A stretch of DNA of 64,000 nt. It comes from Paenibacillus sp. G2S3. Its GTDB lineage: Bacteria > Bacillota > Bacilli > Paenibacillales > Paenibacillaceae. Below, in pieces: positions 43,375-51,357 of the stretch (its first letter is position 1; the number at the start of each line of letters is the position of its first letter). The position numbers were made by a program, and so were the translations under genes. The notes under the pieces were generated by a model. That model was not told where the DNA came from. It was given only the letters and a program-made list of their open reading frames with translations, and ran no database searches. Location of the stretch: the NCBI RefSeq assembly GCF_030123105.1, contig NZ_CP126095.1, forward strand, positions 1,054,001 to 1,118,000, in the 5' to 3' direction.

Positions 43375-44475
43375 ATGAAAATTGCGATAGCGCACGATTA
43401 CTTAATCCAAATGGGCGGCGCGGAAAGAGTGGTGGAAGTCTTTCATCACATGTATCCCGAGGCTCCAATCTACACAACGGTTTTTAACGGAAGCCGCCTT
43501 ACTGACAATCTCAAAGATGCGGATATCCGTGCCTCCTGGCTGCAAAAGATTCCGGGGGTAAAGACCAATTTTAAAGGGGTGCTGCCACTTTATCCAATGG
43601 CCATCCGTGATTTGGACTTTCGCGGTTTCGATATCGTCCTGAGTTCCAGCAGTGCTTTTATGAAAAGTATTCAAGTTCCTAAACATACGTTTCATCTTTG
43701 TTACTGCCATACGCCTATGCGCTTCGCATGGGATTATGACACCTACATGGAACGTCAGTCGAATTCCGGGTTGTTCAAGAAAATGCTTAAGGTATACATG
43801 CAGCAGCTCAAAACGTGGGACCAACGGACTTCCAAAAATGTGAATCAGTTCGTAGCCAATTCTTCAGTAGTGAAGACGAGGATTCAGAATTATTATCACC
43901 GGGATGCAGATGTCATATTTCCACCGATTAATACAGCCCGGTTTACAAGCTCTTCTACCATTGGTGACTATTATTTAATTGTCTCTCGGCTTGTTTCCTA
44001 CAAGCGGATTGATCTGGCAGTAGAGGCTTTTAACCGTAACGGTCTTAAGCTTTATATCGTAGGGGATGGACCGGATCGCAAGCGTCTCGAAGGCATGGCT
44101 AAGGATAATGTATCGTTTCTGGGCCGGCTAGAAGATGAGCAAGTGACTGGAATGATGGCACAGTGTAGAGCATTTATTTTTCCAGGAGAAGAGGACTTTG
44201 GAATTACACCGCTGGAAGCGAACGCTGCGGGAAGACCAGTAATTGCTTATCAAGCAGGTGGAGCACTAGATACTATTATTCCTTATGTAAATGGTGTGTT
44301 TTTTCAGCATCAAGAAGTGGAGGATCTGCTTAAGGCTATTTATGAGGTAGAGTCCTACGCTTGGGATATCGATCAAATCATGGAGCATGCACGTAAATTC
44401 GATGAGCAGGCGTTTATGGTTAAGTTCAAGCAGTATGTTGAGCAGGCCTACGTCAATTTTCTAAAAGGAGGATGA
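43375..44475 (+). CDS. GT4-family glycosyltransferase C (WbaZ-like)
   Basis: A 366-aa GT-B enzyme. 'HDYLIQMGGAERVVEVFHHMYPEAPIYTTVF' and 'CHTPMRFAWDYDTYM' recall the mannosyl/rhamnosyltransferase group around WbaZ. The donor site shows EEDFGITPLEANAAGRPVIAY. A mannosyl donor would fit the manC gene nearby, but this is inference. The start at 43375 follows GAGGATG; ATG 43342 gives a poor extension. Confidence 0.9.
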   Translation: MKIAIAHDYLIQMGGAERVVEVFHHMYPEAPIYTTVFNGSRLTDNLKDADIRASWLQKIPGVKTNFKGVLPLYPMAIRDLDFRGFDIVLSSSSAFMKSIQVPKHTFHLCYCHTPMRFAWDYDTYMERQSNSGLFKKMLKVYMQQLKTWDQRTSKNVNQFVANSSVVKTRIQNYYHRDADVIFPPINTARFTSSSTIGDYYLIVSRLVSYKRIDLAVEAFNRNGLKLYIVGDGPDRKRLEGMAKDNVSFLGRLEDEQVTGMMAQCRAFIFPGEEDFGITPLEANAAGRPVIAYQAGGALDTIIPYVNGVFFQHQEVEDLLKAIYEVESYAWDIDQIMEHARKFDEQAFMVKFKQYVEQAYVNFLKGG

Positions 44476-44479
44476 TTGT

Positions 44480-45820
44480 ATGAAGCTGACAGTAATCGGT
44501 ACTGGGTATGTGGGTCTTGTATCTGGGGTGTGCTTTGCACTTAGCGGACATCATATCATCTGTGTGGATAAGGACGAGGAAAAGATTAAGAAGCTGAAAC
44601 AGATGGAATCGCCCATCTATGAGCCGGGAATCGAGGAACTGATTGAACTGAATCTTCGTGAGGAACGGTTATCTTTTTCTGCAGATCTTCAAGAGTCGGT
44701 GCGCCGTTCAGATATTATCATTCTTGCTGTAGGTACGCCATCGCTGCCTAATGGCGAAGCAGACTTAACCTACATTGAGGGTGCAGCTGCTGAAATCGCT
44801 AAAGCGATGGAAGGGCACAAAATTATTATGACTAAATCTACAGTTCCCGTAGGGACAAACGAGAAAATCTCCAAAATGCTCTCTAAGTTTACCCATCATT
44901 CTTTTGATATCGTGTCTGCTCCCGAGTTTTTACGTGAGGGGTCAGCGATTCGCGATACTCTCCATCCCGACAGAATTGTCATTGGTCTTGATAATCCAGA
45001 GCTGGAACCAACCATGCGCGAGCTTCATAAGGGTTTCACTGAAAATGTATTTGTAACAGATATACGCAGTGCTGAAATGATCAAATATGCTTCAAATGCA
45101 TTTTTGGCCACGAAGATTTCCTTTATTAACGAGATCGCCAATATTTGCGAAAAAGTGGGAGCTGATGTAACTGAGGTAGCCGAAGGAATGGGTATGGACC
45201 AAAGAATTGGGTCATCCTTCCTGCAGGCTGGCATCGGTTATGGAGGCTCCTGTTTCCCGAAAGACACTAATGCGCTCATTCAAATTGCAGGCAACGTCGA
45301 TTACGAATTCAAATTATTGAAATCTGTAGTCGAAGTGAACAAGGGACAACGGTTTATGATCATCTCCAAGCTGCATGAATCACTTGGCAGCCTGCGTGGT
45401 TCGACGATAGGGATATGGGGGCTTGCTTTCAAGCCTAATACTGATGATGTCCGCGAAGCTCCAGCCAGAGAGATTGTTGAGGCGCTGGTGGCTGAGGGGG
45501 CAACAGTCAAACTATATGATCCAATTGCAGCTACAAATTTCAGGCAGCAATACGATCATTCGCAGCTTCGCTGGTGCAATCTGCCAGAGGAAGCGGCTGA
45601 GGGCAGCGACGCCGTATGCCTCCTGACGGATTGGAGCCTACTTAAGGAGATTGATCTGCATCAGCTGGCGAAAAGCATGCGTAATGGGGTATTGATCGAT
45701 GGACGCAACGTGTATTCCAAGGAGCAAATCGAGGGTACCGGCCTCGTTTATCATTCTGTCGGCCGCCCGCAGATGGGTGGATTGAGTGGTTATTCTGCTA
45801 GTGTGGCTGGAGCGGTTTAA
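44480..45820 (+). CDS. ugd: UDP-glucose 6-dehydrogenase
   Basis: Oxidises UDP-glucose to UDP-glucuronate with two NAD+ (446 aa, usual length), giving the EPS an acidic sugar. NAD site is MKLTVIGTGYVGLVSGVCFA. Later 'STVPVGTNEKI', the catalytic Cys258 in GIGYGGSCFPKDT, and 'LAFKPNTDDVREAPA'. Strong AAAGGAGGATG site. It is the last gene before a 659-base repeat-rich gap. Confidence 0.95.
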   Translation: MKLTVIGTGYVGLVSGVCFALSGHHIICVDKDEEKIKKLKQMESPIYEPGIEELIELNLREERLSFSADLQESVRRSDIIILAVGTPSLPNGEADLTYIEGAAAEIAKAMEGHKIIMTKSTVPVGTNEKISKMLSKFTHHSFDIVSAPEFLREGSAIRDTLHPDRIVIGLDNPELEPTMRELHKGFTENVFVTDIRSAEMIKYASNAFLATKISFINEIANICEKVGADVTEVAEGMGMDQRIGSSFLQAGIGYGGSCFPKDTNALIQIAGNVDYEFKLLKSVVEVNKGQRFMIISKLHESLGSLRGSTIGIWGLAFKPNTDDVREAPAREIVEALVAEGATVKLYDPIAATNFRQQYDHSQLRWCNLPEEAAEGSDAVCLLTDWSLLKEIDLHQLAKSMRNGVLIDGRNVYSKEQIEGTGLVYHSVGRPQMGGLSGYSASVAGAV

Positions 45821-45861
45821 TCATTTCTGTTAAGTGTCAGTCGCAACTCCGGTGAATGTTT

Positions 45862-46346
45862 GGACTTCCAGCCGCTGTTGTTTCCAGATTTCTTGATTTA
45901 TACCGCTTAATAGCGGATGAAATCCGGAAAAGCTTATGCTTACGAAGTGAGCTTTCCTACGGAAAGCTTTTAGGCGGACGCTATCGCTCCTACAGTTCCA
46001 AAATTCCCCTCCGTCACTCCGTTCCCTTATCATAAGTTTTAAGCAATTTATAAAGTTAGAGTACTCTGATTGTTTATCGCAGTAGCAGATAACCTTGTTG
46101 TTGTAGTAGTACTTGCGTTGGCTGCTGCCTCCATAGGAGCAGAAGCAAATCTTTAGAAAAACGTGCTGCCTTCCGGCTGGTACAGCCCGGTGCAGTACGG
46201 TTCAAGCATTTAGAGGAAGTTGGTTAGGTAAAGAACGGAAAGGGAATTTGGAACTGTAGAAACGGAGTGTTCGCCTTTATCCTCGGATTTCTACCGCGAG
46301 AAGCGGTTCAATCAGGAAATCTGAGGATAACAGCGATCGGAAGTCC
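45862..46346. repeat. Pair of ~115-165-bp repeats in inverted orientation
   Basis: Arm A (45862-46026) and the reverse complement of arm B (46233-46346) match along their length. Shared parts are CTACAGTTCCAAA-ATTCCC and, outward, GGACTTCC...CTGTTGT/CAACAGCG and the AAATCT/CGGATTTC blocks. Arm A is ~45 bp longer because it holds the hairpin-SD element at 45934-45976. The 206-base centre contains a 28-codon TTG-start ORF of unknown worth. This fills the gap 45821-46479 between ugd and manC. Confidence 0.65.
45934..45976 (+). repeat. Hairpin-SD leader element, copy 2
   Basis: TTATGCTTACGAAGTGAG, then AGCTTTCC (45950-45957), loop TAC, GGAAAGCT (45961-45968), then TTTTAGG. The 18-base head differs from copy 1 at 32511 by one base, while the stem sequence is different but fully paired. 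Here the tail reads AGGCGG and no gene follows directly. Confidence 0.55.
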
Positions 46347-46479
46347 AAAATCCCTTGGAGTGGTTTCTACCTAACAAATTTTTTTAATGCATCCGCTCGA
46401 ATTAAGGCTAAGCGGAAGCTATACGTTTTGATAACAATTTAATTATGCTCGATTTCCATAAATTGAGGAGGGTTCATCT

Positions 46480-47853
46480 ATGAAAATGGTACTTCTATCA
46501 GGCGGTTCAGGTAAACGGTTATGGCCGTTGTCCAACGACTCACGTTCAAAGCAATTTCTAAAGGTACTTGAAAGCCCTCAAGGTGAACCAGAATCCATGG
46601 TACAACGTGTCTGGAGACAGCTGGAGGAAGCGGGGATGGCAGAATCATCTTATCTGGCCACCGGCCGCGGCCAAGTAGAAATGATACAAAGCCAACTGGG
46701 AAGTCATGTGCCGATTATCGTTGAACCGGAGCGTCGGGATACTTTTCCGGCTATCGCCTTAACAGCTACCTATCTTTATTCAGTGGCAGGTGTTTCTCCA
46801 GCGGAGACGGTAGCAATATTGCCTGTTGACCCTTATGTAGAAGCATCCTTTTTTGATACCATAGCTATGCTTGAGGGGACCATGCTGGAAAGTGGAGCAA
46901 ATCTGGCACTAATGGGTGTTGTTCCTGAACATGCCTCAGAGAAATACGGATATATTATTCCTACCACCGATGAGGCGGGGGGAAATGGTTTTATGAAGGT
47001 GAGTCACTTTCAAGAGAAACCAGACCGTATACAAGCAGAACAGCTCATCGAGCAAAATGCATTGTGGAATTGTGGAGTGTTTGCCTTCCGCTTAGGGTAC
47101 TTGTTAGATATTTTGCAGCGTAAAGGGTTGCCTTTAGGATATGAAGAATTGCAGAAGCAGTATAAGCTATTGTCTTCCATCAGCTTTGATTATGAAGTGG
47201 TGGAGAAAGAAGAACATATTGTAGTACAGCCGTATGATGGATTCTGGAAGGATCTTGGAACGTGGAATACGCTGACAGAGGAAATGAGCAGCAAGCATGT
47301 AGGAAAAGGTTTTGTAACGGCGGATTCTGAGGGGACTTGCTTGATTAATGAGCTGGATATTCCGATTACGGTAATTGGTGCGAAGGATCTGATCATTGCG
47401 GCTAGCCCGGATGGGATTCTAGTTACCCATAAAGCTGAGAGCCCACGGATTAAAGAAGTGCTGAAGACCTTTGAACAAAGACCGATGTACGAGGAACGCC
47501 GCTGGGGCCATTACAAAGTTATTGATTATGTGAAATATGATGAAGGCAATGAAGTGCTGACCAAACGGATTTTTATATCCGAGGGGAATAATATCAGCTA
47601 TCAATTACATCGCAAGCGTAGTGAAATTTGGACAATCGTTAGCGGCGAAGCAAGTATTGTGCTGAATGAGAAAAAACATAATGTGAAGGCTGGGGACGTG
47701 GTACGTATACCGGAAGGAACGAAGCACGCGATCCTTGCTTTGACGGATGTTGAGTTTATAGAGGTACAGACGGGGTCTGAATTAGTAGAAGAAGATAACA
47801 TACGTATTACTTTAGACTGGAATGATATAGAACTACAACAATTCATTTCATAG
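46480..47853 (+). CDS. manC: Mannose-1-phosphate guanylyltransferase with C-terminal cupin
   Basis: A bifunctional-type protein (457 aa). The N-terminal GDP-mannose pyrophosphorylase shows LSGGSGKRLWPLSNDSRSKQF and 'VEPERRDTFPAIALTA', then 'FQEKPD' and 'WNCGVFAFR'. The C-terminal type II phosphomannose isomerase cupin (from ~350) has 'RRWGHYKVIDYV', 'GNNISYQLHRKRSEIWTIVSGEA' and 'IPEGTKHAI'. It makes GDP-mannose, implying mannose or a derivative such as fucose in the polymer. GAGGAGGG ahead of ATG. Confidence 0.93.
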   Translation: MKMVLLSGGSGKRLWPLSNDSRSKQFLKVLESPQGEPESMVQRVWRQLEEAGMAESSYLATGRGQVEMIQSQLGSHVPIIVEPERRDTFPAIALTATYLYSVAGVSPAETVAILPVDPYVEASFFDTIAMLEGTMLESGANLALMGVVPEHASEKYGYIIPTTDEAGGNGFMKVSHFQEKPDRIQAEQLIEQNALWNCGVFAFRLGYLLDILQRKGLPLGYEELQKQYKLLSSISFDYEVVEKEEHIVVQPYDGFWKDLGTWNTLTEEMSSKHVGKGFVTADSEGTCLINELDIPITVIGAKDLIIAASPDGILVTHKAESPRIKEVLKTFEQRPMYEERRWGHYKVIDYVKYDEGNEVLTKRIFISEGNNISYQLHRKRSEIWTIVSGEASIVLNEKKHNVKAGDVVRIPEGTKHAILALTDVEFIEVQTGSELVEEDNIRITLDWNDIELQQFIS

Positions 47854-47991
47854 GTCTAACCTATCTATTTAACCAATTCAAAATTTCTTGAAACAGGTAA
47901 ATTGACTCAATTATCAAAAAAAGTCATAAAAACACTAAATATATCATTAATTGTCGTCGATACTTACGGTAAGAGAGATTATTTCTCTTAA

Positions 47992-48070
47992 ATTGAAAAG
48001 GCAAACCTATCGAAAGGTAGGGACGCAAAGCTATAGGGCCTTCGAAAGAGTGGCAGCCTGGCTACCGAAA
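47992..48070 (+). ncRNA. Class I cyclic di-GMP riboswitch (GEMM)
   Basis: The core reads AAAAGGCAAACC, then CGAAAG tetraloop stem, GGGACGCAAAGCTATAGGGCC, a GAAA-capped second stem and GGCAGCCTGGCTACCG; all are consensus GEMM-I blocks. The GH26 ribosome site (GGGAG, 48070-48074) follows at once and the TTG start is at 48082. No terminator intervenes, so control is likely at translation. TCTCTT (47984-47989) can pair with AAGAGA just upstream, or with AAGGGAGA at the ribosome site, a possible switch. Confidence 0.92.
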
Positions 48071-48081
48071 GGGAGATTATT

Positions 48082-49632
48082 TTGAAAGCTTACCGTACGT
48101 ATCGATTATTTGGCGCATTTCTGTCACTCGTCTTGTTTCTGACTGCACTTCCGCTTACTGTTGGAATTTCGCCGTCTGTTGTCATAGCTGCTTCAAATTC
48201 TGGAGCACCAGTTACCCCAGGAGCCTCACCTGAAGCCGTAAAGCTGCTTAACTATTTTTACTCGATCTCAGGAAAAGGTATTATTGCTGGTCAACATGAC
48301 TATTTAGAAAGTCCAGATGAAATTAACAATATGCTGAAGGGAACTAGCGGACAAAATGCCGCTCTTCACGGTTATGAACTGGGCGCGATCAGCGGTCAGT
48401 CAGAAGGAACCATGGCCTGGCAACGTCAAAATGTGGTGAACAGCGCCATCAACTGGAATAAAGCGGGCGGAATCGTAGCTATGACTTTTCATGCTAACCT
48501 GCCGGGCACCTCTTATGACTGGGATAATGTAAAAAAAACGCTTAGTCAAGGTGAGTTCGATAGTTACGTTACACCGGGTACCAAGCAATATAACAGTCTG
48601 ATCGCTGAACTTGATAAGGTGGCAGTCTCCCTAAAAAGCTTGCGTGATGCCAACGTTCCGGTGCTTTGGAGACCCTATCATGAAATGAACGGGAACTGGT
48701 TCTGGTGGGGGAAGAAAAATAACTTTTCTAAACTTTGGAATATTATTTATGACCGTTTTGTTAACGTTCATAAATTAAATAATTTATTATGGGTATGGAG
48801 TCCGAATGCTCCCAATGTTTGGTCAGATCCTTATGCGTTGACTTATCCAGGAGCGGATAAAGTAGATATTCTGGCAGCAGATATATACGAAAATGATTAT
48901 CAGCAAAAATACTATGACAGTTTGTTGAGTCTAGCCGCAGGCAAACCGATTGCGATCGGGGAGAATGGTGAAATGCCTAATCTGGAGAAGCTTCAGCAAT
49001 CACAAAGTAAATGGACGTATATGATGAGCTGGGGAAAAATGCTTTACGAGAATAACAGTGCAGATACAATCAAAACATTTATGAATAGCAACTATACCCT
49101 AACTAGAGATAAATTAAATACTAGTCTGGTACCGACACCTAGCGCTGCACCAGCGCCGGCACCTCCCGAAGAAGAGGGTGAGGCAGCAATTCCTCTTGCG
49201 AAGGGGCTTACAGGAGAATATTACAACAACATACAGCTATCGGGAGCAGCAGCTCTTACTAGAACTGATGCAATGATCGATTTCAATTGGCGGCAAGGCT
49301 CGCCGGATGCCGCCCTCGGGATTGATCGTTTCTCCATACGTTGGAGCGGTAAAATTAAGCCATTATATGATGAGCAATATACATTTTACACTACCTCAGA
49401 TGATGGCATCCGTGTGTGGGTGAATGGGCAATCCGTGATTGATAGTTGGACTAAGCAAAGTGGTACTGAGCGTAAGGGTAATATAACGCTGAAGGCTGGT
49501 CAGCTATACGATATTAAGGTGGAGTATTACGAAAATGAAGGTGATGCGAGAGTCCGCTTGATGTGGGAAAGTGCTAGTCAAGCTAAAGAGACAGTTCCAG
49601 CAAGTGCACTTTATCTTCCGGATGTCTCCTGA
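48082..49632 (+). CDS. Secreted GH26 beta-mannanase-like enzyme with PA14 domain, copy 1
   Basis: A 516-aa exported glycosidase. Signal peptide ~1-36 (cleavage near IAASN). The GH26 barrel runs ~45-355, with the acid/base Glu201 in WRPYHEMNGNWFWWG and the nucleophile Glu294 in IAIGENGEMP. A Pro/Ala-rich linker (~360-378) leads to a PA14 domain ('GLTGEYYNNIQLSG', 'YTFYTTSDDGIRVWVNGQSVID', 'YYENEGDARVRLMWE'), a likely carbohydrate-binding part. The start is TTG after GGGAG. It is placed under a c-di-GMP riboswitch beside manC and EPS genes, so an EPS-trimming role is as likely as plant mannan use. Confidence 0.9.
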   Translation: MKAYRTYRLFGAFLSLVLFLTALPLTVGISPSVVIAASNSGAPVTPGASPEAVKLLNYFYSISGKGIIAGQHDYLESPDEINNMLKGTSGQNAALHGYELGAISGQSEGTMAWQRQNVVNSAINWNKAGGIVAMTFHANLPGTSYDWDNVKKTLSQGEFDSYVTPGTKQYNSLIAELDKVAVSLKSLRDANVPVLWRPYHEMNGNWFWWGKKNNFSKLWNIIYDRFVNVHKLNNLLWVWSPNAPNVWSDPYALTYPGADKVDILAADIYENDYQQKYYDSLLSLAAGKPIAIGENGEMPNLEKLQQSQSKWTYMMSWGKMLYENNSADTIKTFMNSNYTLTRDKLNTSLVPTPSAAPAPAPPEEEGEAAIPLAKGLTGEYYNNIQLSGAAALTRTDAMIDFNWRQGSPDAALGIDRFSIRWSGKIKPLYDEQYTFYTTSDDGIRVWVNGQSVIDSWTKQSGTERKGNITLKAGQLYDIKVEYYENEGDARVRLMWESASQAKETVPASALYLPDVS

Positions 49633-49642
49633 TTGATGAAAA

Positions 49643-49771
49643 TTAAAGGTCGATCCTTAGTGGCTCTGCGTTATTGCAGAGCTACTAAGCTATAGTCCTC
49701 ATTAGGTCAGAAGACGATTGTCCGATAACAGGTATGTTTATTTAGCACCTGTGGAGGCAGTACAGCTACCG
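49643..49771 (+). other. Decayed duplicate of the c-di-GMP riboswitch leader
   Basis: The leader of the second GH26 gene keeps pieces of the first: AAAGGTCGATCC for AAAAGGCAAACC, AAGCTATAG, and GGCAGTACAGCTACCGAAAGG for GGCAGCCTGGCTACCGAAAGG. The aptamer core GGGACGCAAAG is replaced by a 12-bp stem, TAGTGGCTCTGC/GCAGAGCTACTA (49658-49687), and conserved binding bases are lost. A second hairpin (ACAGGT/ACCTGT) is new. It is probably no longer a c-di-GMP sensor. Confidence 0.55.
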
Positions 49772-49785
49772 AAAGGAGGATTTAT

Positions 49786-51306
49786 TTGCGTAAATATTAT
49801 AAGCAAAACAGATTGTTGTTTACTATATTACCGGTGTTTATTATTTTTTCCTTGCTGCCTTGGGGAGAGGTTAAGAGTCTTCCGAAGGCTATGAGTGTTT
49901 CTTCCTCTCTTCCTCCGGCTATACCAAGCAATCCATCAGCTTCCGAAGAAGCCAAGCAGCTGCTGAGTAATTTGGTGAATCTACGTGGTAAAGGAATCCT
50001 GTCTGGCCAGCATGATTATCTAGAAAGTCCAGATGAACTGGTTCATAAGCTGAAGAATACATCGGGACAAAATGCCGTTCTACATGGTTATGAATTGGGT
50101 GCAATTAATAATCAACCCGAAGGGACGATCGCAGAACAGCGACAAGCTGTTATAGACAGTGCAATTGAGTGGCATCAAGAGGGTGGCATAGTAGCCATGA
50201 CCTTCCATCAGAGTTTGCCGGGGACTTCTCCGGAATGGTCCAATGTAAACAGAAGTCTCAGTCAAGAGAAGTTTAATGCTTATGTTACGCCTGGGACGGC
50301 TCAGTATAAGAGTCTAATCTCTGATCTAGACGAGATCGCTGGCTATTTGGGACAGCTGCGTGATGCCGGAGTTCCAGTCTTATGGCGACCTTACCATGAA
50401 ATGAACGGCGGTTGGTTTTGGTGGGGAAAAAAGGACAATTTTTCATCGCTTTGGAATATTGTCTATGATCGTTTTGTAAACACACATCAACTGAATAATC
50501 TACTGTGGGTATGGAATCCGAATGCGCCGAATGAATGGGCAGATCCTTATGCTGCATATTATCCCGGTGCGGATAAACTCGATGTTCTGGCTGCGGATAT
50601 CTACAATAACGATTATAAGCAGTCCTACTATGAGGATCTGCTCGCACTTGCTGAAGGTAAACCTATCGGAATCGGGGAGAGTGGACAGCTGCCGAACCCG
50701 GAAGTATTAACCGAGAAACAAAATAAATGGGTCTATATGATGACCTGGGGAAAATTACTGACAGAAAATAATACGCTACAGTCAATTAAAAGCTTTATGA
50801 ATGACTCGTTTATAGTTTCGAGAGAGGATTACGTTCTCACAACAGGAGGCCCTTCGATAGCACCGGTAATCCCGGTAACTCCAACGGGTTTAACAGGAGA
50901 GTACTATAACAATACTGATTTAGAGGGAGAAGCGGCACTTATCCGCGATGATCGTAAGATTGATTTTAATTGGCATGGCGGGTCACCTGCACAGGAGATA
51001 GATGAAGATCATTTTTCTGTTCGCTGGAAAGGGAAGCTCAAACCTAAATTCAGTGAAAAATATACGATTTCGGCATCCTCTGATGATGGAGTCCGTGTCT
51101 GGATTGACGGAAAGCTGATCATCGACAATTGGAAAAATCAAAGTGCAACCCTTCATAAAGGAAGTATCCCGCTCACAGCCGGAACGCTTTATGATATCCA
51201 AATTGAATATTATGAGAATGAAGGAGATGCCAATCTTCGCTTGCTGTGGGAGAGTTCCAGCCAGAAGCAGCAGGTGATTCCACAAGGGGCATTGTTCCTT
51301 CCTTAA
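49786..51306 (+). CDS. Secreted GH26 beta-mannanase-like enzyme with PA14 domain, copy 2
   Basis: A 506-aa tandem paralogue of the protein at 48082 with the same order: signal peptide, GH26 barrel, short Pro/Val/Thr linker, PA14. Acid/base Glu205 in WRPYHEMNGGWFWWG and nucleophile Glu298 in IGIGESGQLP are kept. The leaders are homologous too, so the whole leader-gene unit was duplicated. TTG start after AAAGGAGG. Changes such as GENGE to GESGQ beside the nucleophile may alter specificity. Confidence 0.9.
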   Translation: MRKYYKQNRLLFTILPVFIIFSLLPWGEVKSLPKAMSVSSSLPPAIPSNPSASEEAKQLLSNLVNLRGKGILSGQHDYLESPDELVHKLKNTSGQNAVLHGYELGAINNQPEGTIAEQRQAVIDSAIEWHQEGGIVAMTFHQSLPGTSPEWSNVNRSLSQEKFNAYVTPGTAQYKSLISDLDEIAGYLGQLRDAGVPVLWRPYHEMNGGWFWWGKKDNFSSLWNIVYDRFVNTHQLNNLLWVWNPNAPNEWADPYAAYYPGADKLDVLAADIYNNDYKQSYYEDLLALAEGKPIGIGESGQLPNPEVLTEKQNKWVYMMTWGKLLTENNTLQSIKSFMNDSFIVSREDYVLTTGGPSIAPVIPVTPTGLTGEYYNNTDLEGEAALIRDDRKIDFNWHGGSPAQEIDEDHFSVRWKGKLKPKFSEKYTISASSDDGVRVWIDGKLIIDNWKNQSATLHKGSIPLTAGTLYDIQIEYYENEGDANLRLLWESSSQKQQVIPQGALFLP

Positions 51307-51357
51307 TCTAATGAAATGATAGGGTTATACATTCCGGAAGAAAGAGAGGACCTATGG

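Noticed and set aside
46067..46156. 28-codon TTG-start ORF (MFIAVADNLVVVVVLALAAA...) between the inverted repeats
   Set aside because: It resembles small hydrophobic spore peptides, but there is no clear ribosome site and it sits in repeat-derived sequence; too weak to call.
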